Source: Arcobacter iocasae
Lineage (GTDB): Bacteria > Campylobacterota > Campylobacteria > Campylobacterales > Arcobacteraceae
Direction of reading: 5' to 3'
Assembly: GCF_042214795.1 (NCBI RefSeq)
Contig: NZ_CP090177.1
Coordinates: forward strand, 2,790,001 to 2,854,000
DNA: 64,000 bases
Position 1 is the first letter of the stretch. Each line of letters begins with the position of its first letter. A program made the translations under genes and the position numbers. Shown here piece by piece: positions 44,101 to 59,100 of the stretch. Under the pieces are notes generated by a model, which saw only the letters and a list, made by a program, of their open reading frames with translations, had not been told where the DNA came from and searched no databases.

Positions 44101-47100
44101 ATAACATGTCAAATACTTTCAAAGGTGGACTAGGTAATGACACACTAGATGGTGGAAGTGGTAATGACTATTTATATGGTGAAACAGGTGATGATACAAT
44201 TATCGCAAGTAGTGGAAATGATTTTATTGATGGAGGAAGTGACGGTGAAGTTTTAGGTGATACTATTGATTTTTCTAATATTGACCAAAAAATTGAGTTA
44301 ACATTAGCAGAAGATGGTAGTGCTTCTAGGGTAAAAGAAGGTGATTCTAAAACTTTGACACATACTGTTTATAATATTGAAAATATAACTGCAAGTGATT
44401 TGGATAGTACTCTTTCTGGTAATAGTAAAAATAATACACTTCTAGGTGGTGCTGGAGATGATACTTTAAGCGGTGGAGCTGGAACAAACTATCTTGATGG
44501 TAAAACTGGAGTTAATACTGTTGATTATAGTAGTGCTTCAAGTAATGTTACAGTTGATTTAAGTAAAACATCTCTTCAAGAAGTTTATACTCAAGGTGCC
44601 ACTACAGTAAAAGATACTTTAGTAAATATTCAAAATGTAATTGGAAGTAACAACAAAGATATTATCACTGGTAGTAGTTCAAATAATTCACTTTTTGGTG
44701 GATTAGGTGATGATACTATTGTTGGAAGTGGTGGAGATGATATTTTAGATGGTGGAGATGGTATTGATGTTGCTAGTTATACAACTGCCACTGAAAATTT
44801 AAATATTGATTTAGGTGTTTCTGGAACTCCTGTTAACATAGGTACTGGATACGGTAATGATACTTTCATATCTATTGAAGGTGCTATTGGTGGTAGTGGA
44901 AATGATACTATTACTGGAACAAGTAGTTCAAATGTACTAATAGGTGGAGATGGAGATGATACTTTACTTCCAAATGGTAGTGGTAATAGTGGATTAGATG
45001 TTATTGATGGTGGAGCTGGAGTAGATTTTGTAAGTTTTAATTTTGGTGATGCTAATACAGGTATTACTTTAGATTTAGCTGATTTGGGTGTACAAAATAC
45101 TGGAAAAGGTAATGTTCAAATACTAAATGTAGAAAATGTAGAAGGTGGCGGTGGAGCTGATAAACTATATGGAAATAGTACTAGTAATACCCTTACTGGA
45201 TTAGCAGGTGATGATACTTTAGTTGGTCGGGCAGGAAATAATACTCTTGATGGGGGAATAGGTTTTGATACTGCTGATTATAGTGCAGTTACGACTTTAA
45301 ATGGTTTAGATATAAATTTAAACCTAGGAACTCAACAAGTTCAAGATAATGGAAACTCTGGTAAAGATACCTTAATCGATATTGAAAAAATAATAGCTAC
45401 TAAAAATGATGATTACATCGATGCTACAAGAACTACTACAGATAAGATGACTTTTGAATTAGGTGCAGGAAATGACACTTTTCGTGGTGGTAATCAAGAT
45501 AATATTATTTATACATCAAGACAAGTAGAGGGTTCTGATGATTATACTACATACAATAATACAGTTTATAGTGGTAGTGGAAGTGATACAGTTATTGGAA
45601 GTAGTGGAAATGATACTTTTATTGTAGCTCAAAGTGATACCTTATCTAGTAATGGAAATGATAGCTTCAATGGTGTAAGTGGAATAAACACAATAGATTA
45701 TAGTCAAATTCTAGATAGTGATGGCAAAGAAGAAACTGGTGGATTGAATGTAACTTTAAATGGTTCAAATACAGTTAATATCACATTATCTGGTGGAAAT
45801 ACAAATACAATTCAAAATGTATCTCATATCATAGGTACTGAAAATAGTGATACTTTTACAGGTGATAGTTTCGATAATATTTTAGATGGAAGTGGCGGAA
45901 ATGACACTATTTTTGGAACCGCTGGGAATAATACCTTAAGTGGTGGAAGTGGAAATGATAGTATAACTGGTGGTACAGGTGTTGATACTATTTATGGTGG
46001 TTTAGATAATGATACTATTTTTAGCAGTAGCGGAAATGACACTATTTATGGGGGAGATGGTTCTGATACTTTTGACTTAAGTGGTAGAAGTGGAAAAGTA
46101 TTTGTAAATTTAGCTGAAAATAGATCTAAAATTGATACAAACAATAATGGTAGTTTTGATGTAAATGATGAAAATGATTTACTTTATGATATAGAAAAAG
46201 TTATAGGGAATAGTTCAGATAATACCTTGTATGGTGATTCTCTTGATAATATTTTAGATGGTGGAACTGCTGGTAGAAATTCTTTATATGGTAATGGAGG
46301 AGATGATACTCTTATAGGAAGTGGTTCAGGAAAAGATATTGCTTATTATGCACAAGCAAGTGCTGCAATTTATGTAGATATGACACAAACTAAACAAGTG
46401 GTTCGAGATGGTGATTTAGGTAGTGATACTTTAATTGATATTGATGAAGTACATGGAAGTATTTATGCAGATACTTTTAAAGGGAATAGTGACAACAATA
46501 CTCTAAGAGGTCTTATTGGTAATGATACATTTTATAGTAGTGCTGGTACAAATGTTTATGATGGTGGAGCTGATAATGATTTATTTATTATTTCATCAAA
46601 AGATCATGGACAAGATCAACTATTAGGTGGAACTGGTAGTGATACAGTTGATTTTAGTGCTATAACAGGATTGACAACAAAAGGTTTAGAAGTAACTTTA
46701 AATGGTAATAGTGAAGCTTCTTCTTCTTTAAATGATGTTGCTTCTCATAAATTAACAGGTATAGAAAATGTTATAGGTACAATTTACAATGACACAATAA
46801 CAGGTGATGCAAATAATAATATACTAAGTGGTTTTGCTGGAAACAATACTCTTATTGGTGGAGCAGGTGATGATACTTTAAAAGGTGGAACAGGTAGTGA
46901 TGTTGCTAGTTATGAAACTTCTACTGATGGTATAAAAGTAGATCTAACTCAAACAAATTTCCAAGTTACAGATGATGGCTTATTGGGTAGAGATAAGTTA
47001 ATTAATATAGACACTATTATAGGAAGTAATTACTCAGATACTCTTAAAGGAAGTGACTTATCAGCTGATACCTTTATTGGTGGTACAGGAGATGATTGGT

Positions 47101-50100
47101 TTGTAGCTTCTGCAGGAGCTGATTATTATGAAGGTGGAGCAACTAGTAGTGATACTGTTGATTATAGTGGAGCAACAACTAAACTTGTAATAGATATAAA
47201 TGATGGTTCTAAATATATAAATTCATTTTATGGTACTCATGAATTTACAAATATTAATGGAATTGTTGGTGGTAGTGAAGATGATACACTTACAGGTAAT
47301 AGTGGAAAAAATACTTTAATTGGTGGAAGTGGAGATGATACTCTTTTAGGTTTTGGTGGGCAGGATTATATTGATGGTGGTATAGGAAGTGATTTTGTAA
47401 GTTTTGCTTATACTTCTAGAGATATTACACTTGATTTATCAAATATAAATGAACAAAGTTATACTACTGATCCAAATGATTTAATTACAATGATTAGTAT
47501 GGAAAATATTACCGGTGGTGCTGGTAATGATACAATAAAAGGAAATAACTCTAACAATATACTTGAGGGAGGATATGGAGCTGATACTTTAAGTGGTCTA
47601 GGTGGAATCAATGAGTTAAAAGGTGGAATGAATGGTTATGAATTAAGCCTTGGAGCTATTTCAAATGGTACAACTTATAGTTTTATCATTGAGGGACAAA
47701 CTATTTCATATACAGCAAATGCAACTGATACTTTAACTACTGTACTTGATAATTTAGAAGATGCTTTTATTTTGTTAAAAACTAATAATAATATAACAAG
47801 CTCAAATCTTGTAAATGATGGTGCAAAACTATATCTTGAAACAGACCAAAGCCTTGGAACTGTTTCAAATGTAACTTCTGTCACTAAAAACTTTGTAGAT
47901 ATTGCAGACTATAGTGATAATACAAGTGGAATAAAAGTTGATTTATCTTTAACTCAAGATCCAAACTATCAAGTATATTACAATGGATATACAGGTGGAA
48001 AAGATAAACTTGTAGACATAGAAGAGATTTGGGGAACAAACTATTCTGATACTTTTGTAGGAAGTAATAGTGCTGATACTATAAAAGGTGGAGGAGGAAG
48101 TGATACTTTCACTGGTGGAACTGGAAATGATACCTTCTATGGAGAAGCAGGTGAAGATTTATTTATAAGTTCATATGATGATGGAAATAATGTATATTAT
48201 GGTGGAACAACTAATGAAACAAATGGTGATACTGTAGATTATAGTGGTATTACTGATACAGCACATTATGTTGATGGTGATTTATCCCTTGGAACTATTT
48301 CTGTAAAATTGACAAGTGATGATTCCGTAGTTAAAACAGATACTATATTAAATATTGAGAATCTAACAGGTGGTGCAGGTAACGATACTTTAAAAGGTGA
48401 TATGAATAAAAACACCATAAAAGGTGGAGAAGGTAATGATAGTATTTTAATTAGTGCTGGAGCAGATAGACTATATGGAGAAGCGGGAGATGATATTTTT
48501 GTTTTCGAAAATGGAGTTGATGGCACTGGTACAATTATCGATGGAGGAAATACTTCTCAAACTAATGGTGATACAATAGATTATAGTGCTTTAACTGATG
48601 GTGTAACATTAAGATTAATGGACTCTACATATAGTGGCGTAACCTTAGGCGTTAATGCAAATAATCATAGTATTAGAAATATCAATAATATCGTTGGTTC
48701 ACAAGGTAATGATACTATTGAAGGTGATAGTACTAATAATACTTTAGATGGAAATGCAGGCTTAAGTGATACTGTAAGTTTTGAAAATGCAGGTGCAAAA
48801 GTAGTAGTAAATATTGGTTCTGAAGTTACAATTTCAAATGCACCAACTGCAAATGCTACATATATTGCTAATCAAGCAGTAGGTACTACAATAGGTAGCG
48901 ATACTATTACAAATTTCGAAAATATAAAAGCCGGAAGTGGAGATGATACATTAATTGGTAGTTCTGCTCAAAATATCATTTATGGTGGAATTGGGCAAGA
49001 TTTTATTTATGGTGCAGCTGGTGATGATAAGCTTTTTGGTGAAGATGGTAATGATACACTTGCAGGTGGAGTTGGAAATGACTCTATAGATGGAGGAGCA
49101 GGAACAGATACAGTTAGTTACTTTGATGCCAACAGTGTAATTGTAAACTTGCGAGGTACAACAAATGGTACAGGAAATGTTAATTACTCAAGTACAACTT
49201 ATACTGATAAACTTTATAGTATAGAAAATGTTATTGGAAGTGCTGGAAATGATACTATTCAAGGAAATGACGCTGATAATATTCTTGACGGAGCAGGTGG
49301 AGTAAATACGGTAAGTTATGATGGAGCAGTAGCTGGTGTTACTGTTGATTTAGGAATAACAGGGGCTCAAAATACTTTAGGTGATGGTACAGATACTTTA
49401 TTAAATTTTGCTAATTTAATTGGGTCTGGTAATGATGATATATTAAAAGGAAATAGTAATTCAAATATTATAAAAGGTGGTAATGGTTCTGATAGCATAT
49501 ATGGAATTGGAGGAGCTAACTTTTTATATGGTGGATTAGGAGATGATACCTTTATAGGAAAAGTTCTAGGAAGCGATTTTATTGATGGTGAAAGTGGAAA
49601 TGATAAAGTTAATTATAGCACTTTACTTAGTGCTAATAGTATCATTGTAGATTTAGGTACTACAACAACTTTTAACGATGAAAATGGCAATTCTCAAACA
49701 GTATATCAAATCACTATCAATGGTGGAGATAACGATTATGTTAAAAATACCACTACCTTTGAGGGAAGTCAAGGTGATGATAATTTTATAACAACTACTG
49801 GTACTTATAGCTTTATTGGTGGAAGTGGTGATGATACTTTTAGTGGTAGTTCATTTACTGGTTCTTCAATAGATGGTTCTAATCATACAATCTTAGCAGA
49901 TGGTACACAAGGTGCAACAAATGCATATACTGGAAAAGGTGATACGGTAGATTATAGCAATGTTGTAGATAAAATTATTTTAACATTAGAAAATGGAAGT
50001 GATACTACAACTGTAAAAGTTGGAGGAACAGATTCTGATCACACTATTAAAAATATAGAAAATATTTATGGTTCAAATACAGCAGGTGATACTATCACTG

Positions 50101-53100
50101 GAAATAATTCAAATAATACGATTTTGGGACAAGCTGGAGATGATACTATTGATGGAGGAAATGGCTCTAACTATTTAGATGGTGGAACAAATGATGCAAA
50201 AGGAGATACGGTATCTTTTGTAAGTGCATCAAACTCAATTAGTGTAAATATTGGTTCATCAGATGTTGTAATAGCTGGTATAACATATACAGCAAATAGC
50301 TCACAACTAGGTTCTAACACAAGTACTGTTAAAGCTTTTGAAAATATTTTAGGTTCAAGTCATGATGATATTTTAATAGGTAGTGATTTATCTAATACAA
50401 TTGATGGTTCTAATGGTAATGATGTAATATATGGTGGAAAAGGGAATAATGTCCTAAAAGGTGGAACTGGTTCAGATAGCTTTTTAATGGGTGGTTTCTT
50501 TGGTAGTGGAAATGATTATATAAATAAAGTTGATGGTGAAAGTGGCGCTGATACTATTGATTATAGTTTAATTACTACGGGTTCAATTAGTGTAACATTG
50601 GATGGAGAAGAAGAATCACAAGTTTCTATTTACAGTGATGATGATAGAAGCTCACTTATTACAAACACATATGACCTTATAAAAAATATAAGAAATATAG
50701 TTGGAACTAGTGGAAATGACTCTATCAAAGGTGATGGTAGTGCTAATGAATTGTATGGTGGTTTGGGAGATGATATTCTTGATGGTGCTTCAGGAGATGA
50801 TAAACTTTATGGTGGAGAAGGAAACGACACTTTAGTAAGTGTAAGTGGAAATAATATTCTTGATGGTGGAAATAATAATGCAAACGGAGATTGGGTTTGG
50901 TACTCACAAAAATTATTAGCACTTGATTTAAATATGTCAGATGTTGATGGTAGTGGATATTCAACAGCAGATTTTGGTGCAGAAAAAGACAGGATAATAA
51001 GAGTTGAAAATATCAAAGGTACTATCCAAGCAGATTTTATTGGTGGGAATAGTTCTAATAATATACTTGATGCTTTTAGAGGTGATGGAAATATTCTTGT
51101 AGGAAGTGCAGGGAATGATACACTTCTAGGAAGTAGTAATGGAAGTGATACTTTTAAAGCAGGAATCTTACAATCAGATGATTCAACTATTGATGGTAAT
51201 GATGGAAGTAATCTAATTGATGGTGTTGGTGGAAGTTCTAATACTGTTGATTATAGTGCTTATGCAAGTAATAGAAATATTGAAGTTGATTTACAAGATA
51301 GTGGTAGTTCAACAGTTACTAAAAAATTAGATAATACAACTTTTGGAACAGATACTTTAAATAATATTCAGAATATTACAGGTGGAATGGGTGATGATAC
51401 AATTTCAGGTAATAATCAAGATAATATCTTAAAAGGTGGTGCTGGTTCTGATACTATTAAAGGTAGTGCAGGAAATAATAAACTTTATGGTGAAGCAGGA
51501 GATGATTTACTAATTAGTGGTAGCGGAAATGATATTATAGATGGTGGTACAGGGAGTAATACTGTAAGTTATCAAGATGCGATTGGTAATATCGCAGTAA
51601 ATTTATCTGATACAAATGCACAAGTAATATCAGGAGGTATGGGAACAGACACCTTAATTTCAATCCAAAATGCAATTGGTGGAGATTATGATGATACAAT
51701 TACAGGAAATGCACAATCAAATACTATTATTGGTGGCTTAGGTGATGATAATTTTATTGCAACAAATGGAGCGGATACCTATTATGGTGGAGTTGTAGAT
51801 GCAAATGGTAATCATATTGTTGCAAGTGGAGAGTATAATAAAGTTGATTATGCCAATGCTGAAAAAGTATATGTTGATTTAAGTACAAAATTAACAGATG
51901 CAGATGGTAATGTATATTCTCAAGCACTAAAATCAAATAGTTTTAATACAGCAGATGGATTTACAGATCCATATTTAGAATCTACTGATAAACTTTATGG
52001 AATTATAAATATAAATGGTAGTGACAATTCAGATACGCTTATTGGAGATAGTCAAGGTAATAAATTAAGTGGAAAAGCAGGAGATGATATTCTTGAAGGA
52101 AAAGGTGGGGCTGATAATCTTTTAGGTGGAGATGGTGATGATACTATTATTGCTACAAGTGCCTCAGATGGAATTGATACTATTGATGGTGGAGCAAATA
52201 GTGATACAATCGATTATAGTAAATTAGGAAGTGCAAATTCTATTACAGTTACTTTAGAAGAGGCAAATACTAATGCAACTCTTTATGTTACTGGTGGAGA
52301 TAACGATTTAGTTAAGAATGTTGAAAATGTTATTGGAACAGCTGGTAATGATACTATTTTTGGTAATAGTGAAGATAATACCTTAAAAGGTGGTCTGGGT
52401 GCAGATATACTATCTGGTGCAGGTGGTGATGATACTCTAGATGGTGGAGATGGATTTGATACGGTTGATTATAGTGTCTCTTCAGATGCAGTTACTGTTG
52501 ATTTAGATATTACAAATACAGATCAAAATATAAGTACTTCTCAAGGTAATGATAGATTAATTAGTATAGAAAAAGTTATTGGTTCAAGTCATGCTGATAC
52601 TTTCAAAACAAATTATAGTAGTAATAATACTTTTGATGGTGGTGTAGTTGATTCAGAAGGTGGCGATACAGTTGATTATAGTTCTTTAAATGTAGATGAT
52701 GCAACAATTGATAAAATAGTAACTACTGATTTCTCAAATATTACAGTTTCAAGTGATAGTGCAGGTGATACAGCTGGAACATCAACTATTACAGATACTT
52801 TTATAAATATTGAAAATATTATTGGAAGTGCAGGAAATGATACTATCTTTGGAAATGCCGCTGATAATACTATAAAAGGTGGATTGGGAAATGATATTTT
52901 AAGTGGAGCTTCTGGAAATGATTATATTGATGGTGAAGGTGGAAGTAATACTGTAAGTTATTCATATGTAACAACAACTAGTGGTGTAGTAGTTGATATG
53001 AAAGATAATACAGGTATTGTATCTATTGGAGATGAAGATACACTTGTTAGTATTCAAAATGTAATTGGTACAAAAAATTCTGACATTATTAAAATGGGAA

Positions 53101-56100
53101 CAGCTGCCGGAGCTTTGGAAAGTATTGCTAATGTTATTGATGGTAGTGATGGATTTGATACGGTTAGTTATGAATATTATAGTTCAGGGCTTACTATTGA
53201 TTTGGGAGCTGGTGCTGTTGCAACTGGTGATAATGATGTTTTAATCTCTATTGAAAAAGCAATAGGTGGAACTGGTGATGATATTTTTAAAACAAATACA
53301 GCAGTTAGTAATACTTTTGATGGAATAGCAGGTAGTGATACAATTGATTATTCAACATTAGCTTCAAATCAAGGAATCAATGTAACATTAAATGGAAGTA
53401 CAGCAGTTGCTGTTAACATTGCAAATGCACAAAATGATTCTATTGTAAATATTGAAAATGTTACAGGTGGAGCAGGTGTTGATACTATAACAGGTGATAC
53501 AAATAATAATACACTAAAAGGTGGTTTGGGTAACGATATTATTTATGGTACAGCTGGAAACAATTCTCTTTTTGGTGAGGCTGATAATGATACAATATTT
53601 AGTGGTACTGGAAATGATTTAATAGATGGTGGAACAGGTACAGATACAGTAAACTATTCTCAAGCAATTGCTGCTGTTAATGTAGACTTAGGCATTGAAA
53701 CAGCACAAAATATTGGTGGAGGAATGGGTTTAGATACTTTAGTTGGTATCGAAAATGTTGTTGGAAGTAATTTTGATGATACCTTTAAATCACATTTTAC
53801 CCGAAATAATAGTTTTGATGGATATGGTATTGACTCAAATGGAAATACAGTTGATTATAGTGAATTAACTGTTGATAATGCTACAGAAGATTTTGTAAAA
53901 GTTGACTTGACTGGAAGTGGTTTAATTTATATTGATGGGGCATTAAGTGCAACAGATAGTTATACTAATATTCAAAATATAACAGGAACCGATGGAAATG
54001 ATACTATCTATGGAGATAGTGGATCAAATACTTTAAGAGGTGGTGCTGGTGATGACACTCTTATGGGACGAGATGGTAATGATTATTTAGATGGTGGATC
54101 TGGTAATAATACTGTAAATTATAACTATACGACTGGTGGAGTTGAAGTTGATTTTAAAGTTGGATTAGGATATGTAAATACAGGAGATCAAGATACTCTT
54201 GTAAATATCCAAAATGCAATAGGTGGAAGTGGTCAAGATAGATTTAAAATGGCTACAGGAGCAACTGCAAATATTATTGATGGGAATAGTAATAGTGGGA
54301 ATCTTGTTAGTTATGAATACTATACAGCAGGGGTAAATGTTGATTTAGGAACACAAGCTTCTCAAGAAGTTGTAACAGGGGACTTTGATACATTAATTAA
54401 TATTCAAAATATTAAAGGTGGAGAAGGTAATGATACTTTCAAAACCAATTTTACTGCAGTAAATCAATTTGATGGTAATAGTGGAAATAATACTATGGAT
54501 TATAGTAATGCTGCTTCTAATCAAAGCATTACAGTAACTCTTGATGGTGCAAATTATAGAACAGTAACTATCACAAATGCTTCAAATGATACTATTAAAA
54601 ACATACAAAATATTATTGGTGGAGCTGGTGCTGATAACATAGTAGGAGATGGAAATAGTAATATCCTAAGAGGTGGAGCTGGTGATGATATTATCAATGG
54701 AAATGCTGGATTAAACTCTCTTTATGGTGATGAAGGTTCTGATACAATAACAGCTGGTACGGGGGATGATTTCATTGATGGTGGTTTGGATGATGATGTT
54801 ATTTATGCAAACTCTGGGGCAAATATTATTTATGGTGGAACAGGTACTGATACTATTTCAAGTGGAAGTGGAGACGATACCATTTATGGTGGAACTGCTG
54901 ATGTTATAGGTACAGAAAAAGATTGGGTTAGTTTTCAAGATGCTCTAGCTAGTGTTACTGTAAATTTAAATAAATTAAGTGGAAGTAGTATTTCAGGAGT
55001 ATTTACAGGAGCTACAGGTTATGCTACAAGTATTGCAACAGGTACAGATAGTCTTTTTGGTATAGAAAATATTATTGCTAGTGCAAACAATGATATTGTA
55101 ACACTTCGGGATACCCAAATAAATACTATTTACCTTTCTGGTGGAAGTGATATTGTAAAAGCTGGTAGCTCTTCATATACAGGTGGTAATACAATTGATG
55201 GTTATGGAATAACTGGAACTGAAAGTAGCTCTGACAGTGATACTATGGATTATAGTGTTTTAAGTGATAATACAAATAGTATTTCAGTTGATTTAAATAC
55301 CTTAGATACAAATGGTTTTGCTACAGTTGATTTTACAGATTCAAATATTTCAGATGATTTATTAAAAAGTATAGAAAATGTAACTGGAACTGCTGGAAAT
55401 GATACTTTAATAGGAAGAGACTCTACAAACAATACTTTAATTGGTGGAAGTGGAAGCGACTTCTTGATGGGTAGAAGTGGAAATAACTATCTTGATGGTG
55501 GAGATGGAAGTTTAGGTAACTATGTAAGTTATGGATATGTTGGAAGTTCCAATAATGTAGTAGTTGACTTGACAAATCAAACTGCAAATGTAGTAGGTAG
55601 TGGATACAGCGATACTATTAGAAATATTCAAAATGCCATTGGAGGAGCTGGTTCAGATACAATCACTGGAAGTGGTGCACAAAATACATTGATTGGTGGA
55701 GATGGTGCCGATAAATTTGTTATGATGGGTGAAATTGGTGATACAGTATATGCTGGAAATTGGGATGGTTCAACTCATACAGATACAAGTACACAAGACA
55801 GTATTGATTATAGTTCTTATAATAATCAAGTTATTGTAAATCTTACTTCTCAAACAGCTAAAGTCGATTTAGCAAATAATAATTTTGCAAGTGGTACAAA
55901 AGATGATACTTTCTTTGGTATAGAGAATGTTATAGGTACATCTTTTGCAGACACTATTACAGGTGGAGCAGGAGTTAATACAATTCATGCTGGACTTGGA
56001 AGCGATATTATATATGCGGGAAGTGGAGCAGATATAATTTATGGTGAGGCTGGTGATGATACTATTTATATGCAAAGTGTTGCTAATTCAGCATCAAACT

Positions 56101-59100
56101 TTGTAGATGGTGGAACTGGATTTGATTTAGTTGATTATAGTGGATTAGATCAAAGAGTTGTAATTAATATGCAAGGTGTTACCAATGTAGATGTTCAAGT
56201 GGGTAATACATCAAATCATCATACAATCACCTCTATAGAAAACATAGTTGGAACAAATCAAGATGATACAATCACAGGAAGTGATGGGGTTAATACTTTT
56301 GTTGGATTAGATGGTGTTGATAGTATCTATGGAATTGCTGGAAATAATCTTATTTATGGTGGTTCACAAGAAAGAAATTCTACCTCATCAGATGGTGATT
56401 TTATTCAAGGTGGAAGTGGTAATGACACTATTTATGGAGCTGCTGGTGCCGATGATTTAAGAGGTGGCTTAGGAAATGACACAATTTTTGCTGGAGCTAA
56501 TGACGATATTATTCGAAGTGGAATAGGTGAAGATATTGTTTATGGTGAAGCAGGGAATGATACTTTTGTATTTGAAGCTGCTGATAATATGACAAACTTT
56601 GTTTATGGTGGAGATGAAACAAGCGATAATGGAACTCTTGATATGGTTGATTATCGATTAGCTATCAAAGGTATGACCATTGATTTAAGTGGAAAAACAA
56701 ATATAAATAGTGCCAATGAAGCTACATATGATGCAAATGTTATAGGAACATATAATAATAATGGTTTTGCCTATAGTCAAGATCAAGGATTTAATCTACT
56801 TTATGGAATCGAACAAGTAAGAGGTAGTGATTTAGAGAGTGATACTATAAGAGGTAATAGTTCTACTAACTCTATTTGGGGACATGGTGGAGATGATACC
56901 TTATATGGAGTTGATGGAGCAAACTACTTAGATGGTGGAGCAAATAATGACTTGATTTTTGCAGGTCATGGTGCAGATGTTATGGTAGGTGATAGTGGAG
57001 ATGATACTTTTAAAACCTATTATAATGCAGCAGGAACAAATGCCGATGAAAAATTTGGAGGAGATAACACTATTTATGGTGGTACTTGGGATGGTACTAC
57101 TGCAGGACTTGCTGGTAGTGATCTTGTAGATTACCAAGTCATTGACAACAATTATAATGTATTTGTAGATTTGGGATTGACTAATGGTAGTGTTCAAATA
57201 AGGGATAACAGTACTTTAGCAGTTCAAAAAACAGATGCACTTTTTTATATTAATAGTGCTATTGGAACAAGTGGTAATGATACTTTCAAAGGAAATTCAA
57301 ATGCAAATATCTTAAATGGATTTGCAGGTAATAATACAGCACTATATACTTATACAGCTTTAATTGCAGGTATATCTGTAAATTTACAAGCAGGAACAGT
57401 AGATAAAATAGTAACTGGAAATACAAATCTTACTGATACTTTATCAAATATTCAAAATATAGTTGGAACTAGTTATGATGATAATTTTGTAACAAAAATA
57501 AATGAAGCAAATATTATTGATGCAGGAGACCAAGGATCAAATGGAGATACTATAGATTATAGTACAAATGGTACAACAAATATAGTTCTTGATTTAGATG
57601 TTTCTCATACTACTGATTATTATGGAGTAGGAGCAATCAATGATGGTACATATGCAAGTGTATATGTAAGTAATGGTTCTACGGATAAGATAAAAAATAT
57701 TGAAAATATCAAAGGTAGTGGTGGTTCTGACACTATTTATGGAAATGCTTCTGATAATACTATTTATGGTATGGGTGGAAATGATACTATTTATGGAGTT
57801 GCTGGTTCAAATTATATTGATGGTGGAGCAGGTGATGACTCAATTTATAGTGGAACAGGAGCAGATAAATTATTTGGTTCTTCAGGTAATGATATCTTTA
57901 GAGCAACAAGTGCCTCAAGTTTTGCAGGAGATGTAATAGATGGGGGAACTGAAGTAGATAGTTCTAATAACTTTATTGGAAGAGGTAGTGATACTGTTGA
58001 TTATAGTTTATTAGATACAACTGGTTTTACAAAAGGTGTTGATTTAACTTTATCAAACGATACAAACACTGCGGTAACTATAAATGATAGCAATTCTCAT
58101 AATATTGTCAATATTGAAAATATTATAGGGACAACTGTTAATGATACTATTAATGGAGATGGTGGAGATAATACATTAGTAGGTGAAACAGGTAGTGATA
58201 CTCTTAAAGGAACAGCAGGAAATAATACTATTTATGGGGATAAAGTTGATGGTAGTGAAGCTGATGTTGTAGGAAATAGTGATTTAATTTATGCAGGAAC
58301 TGGTGACGACAAAATTTATGCTGGTGGTGGAGCTGATACAATTCATACTGCATTGGGAAGTGACACTATTTATGGTGGTTCTGGTGACGACTTTATTTAT
58401 GCTGGTGTTGGAAGTAATAAAATTTATGGTGGAAACTATATTGTAGCTACTCAAACACATAGTGATAGTGGAAATGACACAGTTAGTTATGAAAACATTG
58501 TTGGAAGTGGTGTTATTGCAAGATTGAATTCTAACTTAGCAATAGTTAGTGCAACTGGAAATGCTGATGTATTATTTGGTATAGAAAATGTTACTGGTAC
58601 AGCTTTAGCAGATGAGATAGTAGGAAATTTGGCTGAGTCAAATACTCTTATTGGTGGTGCTGGTAATGACACAATAAATGGATTAAGTGGTAATAATAAT
58701 CTACAAGGTGGAGCTGATAATGATACTATAATCTCAGGTAGTGGAGATAATGTTATAGATGGTGGAGCTGGAAGTGATACCGTTGATTATAGTTATTTAA
58801 CAGGCACATCATTTGGTGATGACGATGCAACAAATGGTCAAGTTAATGGAATCTATTATAGTGGTGTAAAAGTTGATTTAACAGATTCTAATACTCAAAG
58901 AATACATGATAACTATGGTAGCGATACTATCTCTGGAATTGAAAATGTTATTGGTTCTACAAAAGATGACCATATTATTGGAAATGATGAAATTAATATT
59001 CTTGATGGAAAAGGTGGAAATGATTATTTTGTTCTAGGACAAAATATAGATACTATTCTTGGAGGAACTGGAACAGATACTATTGAGTTCAGTGATACGG

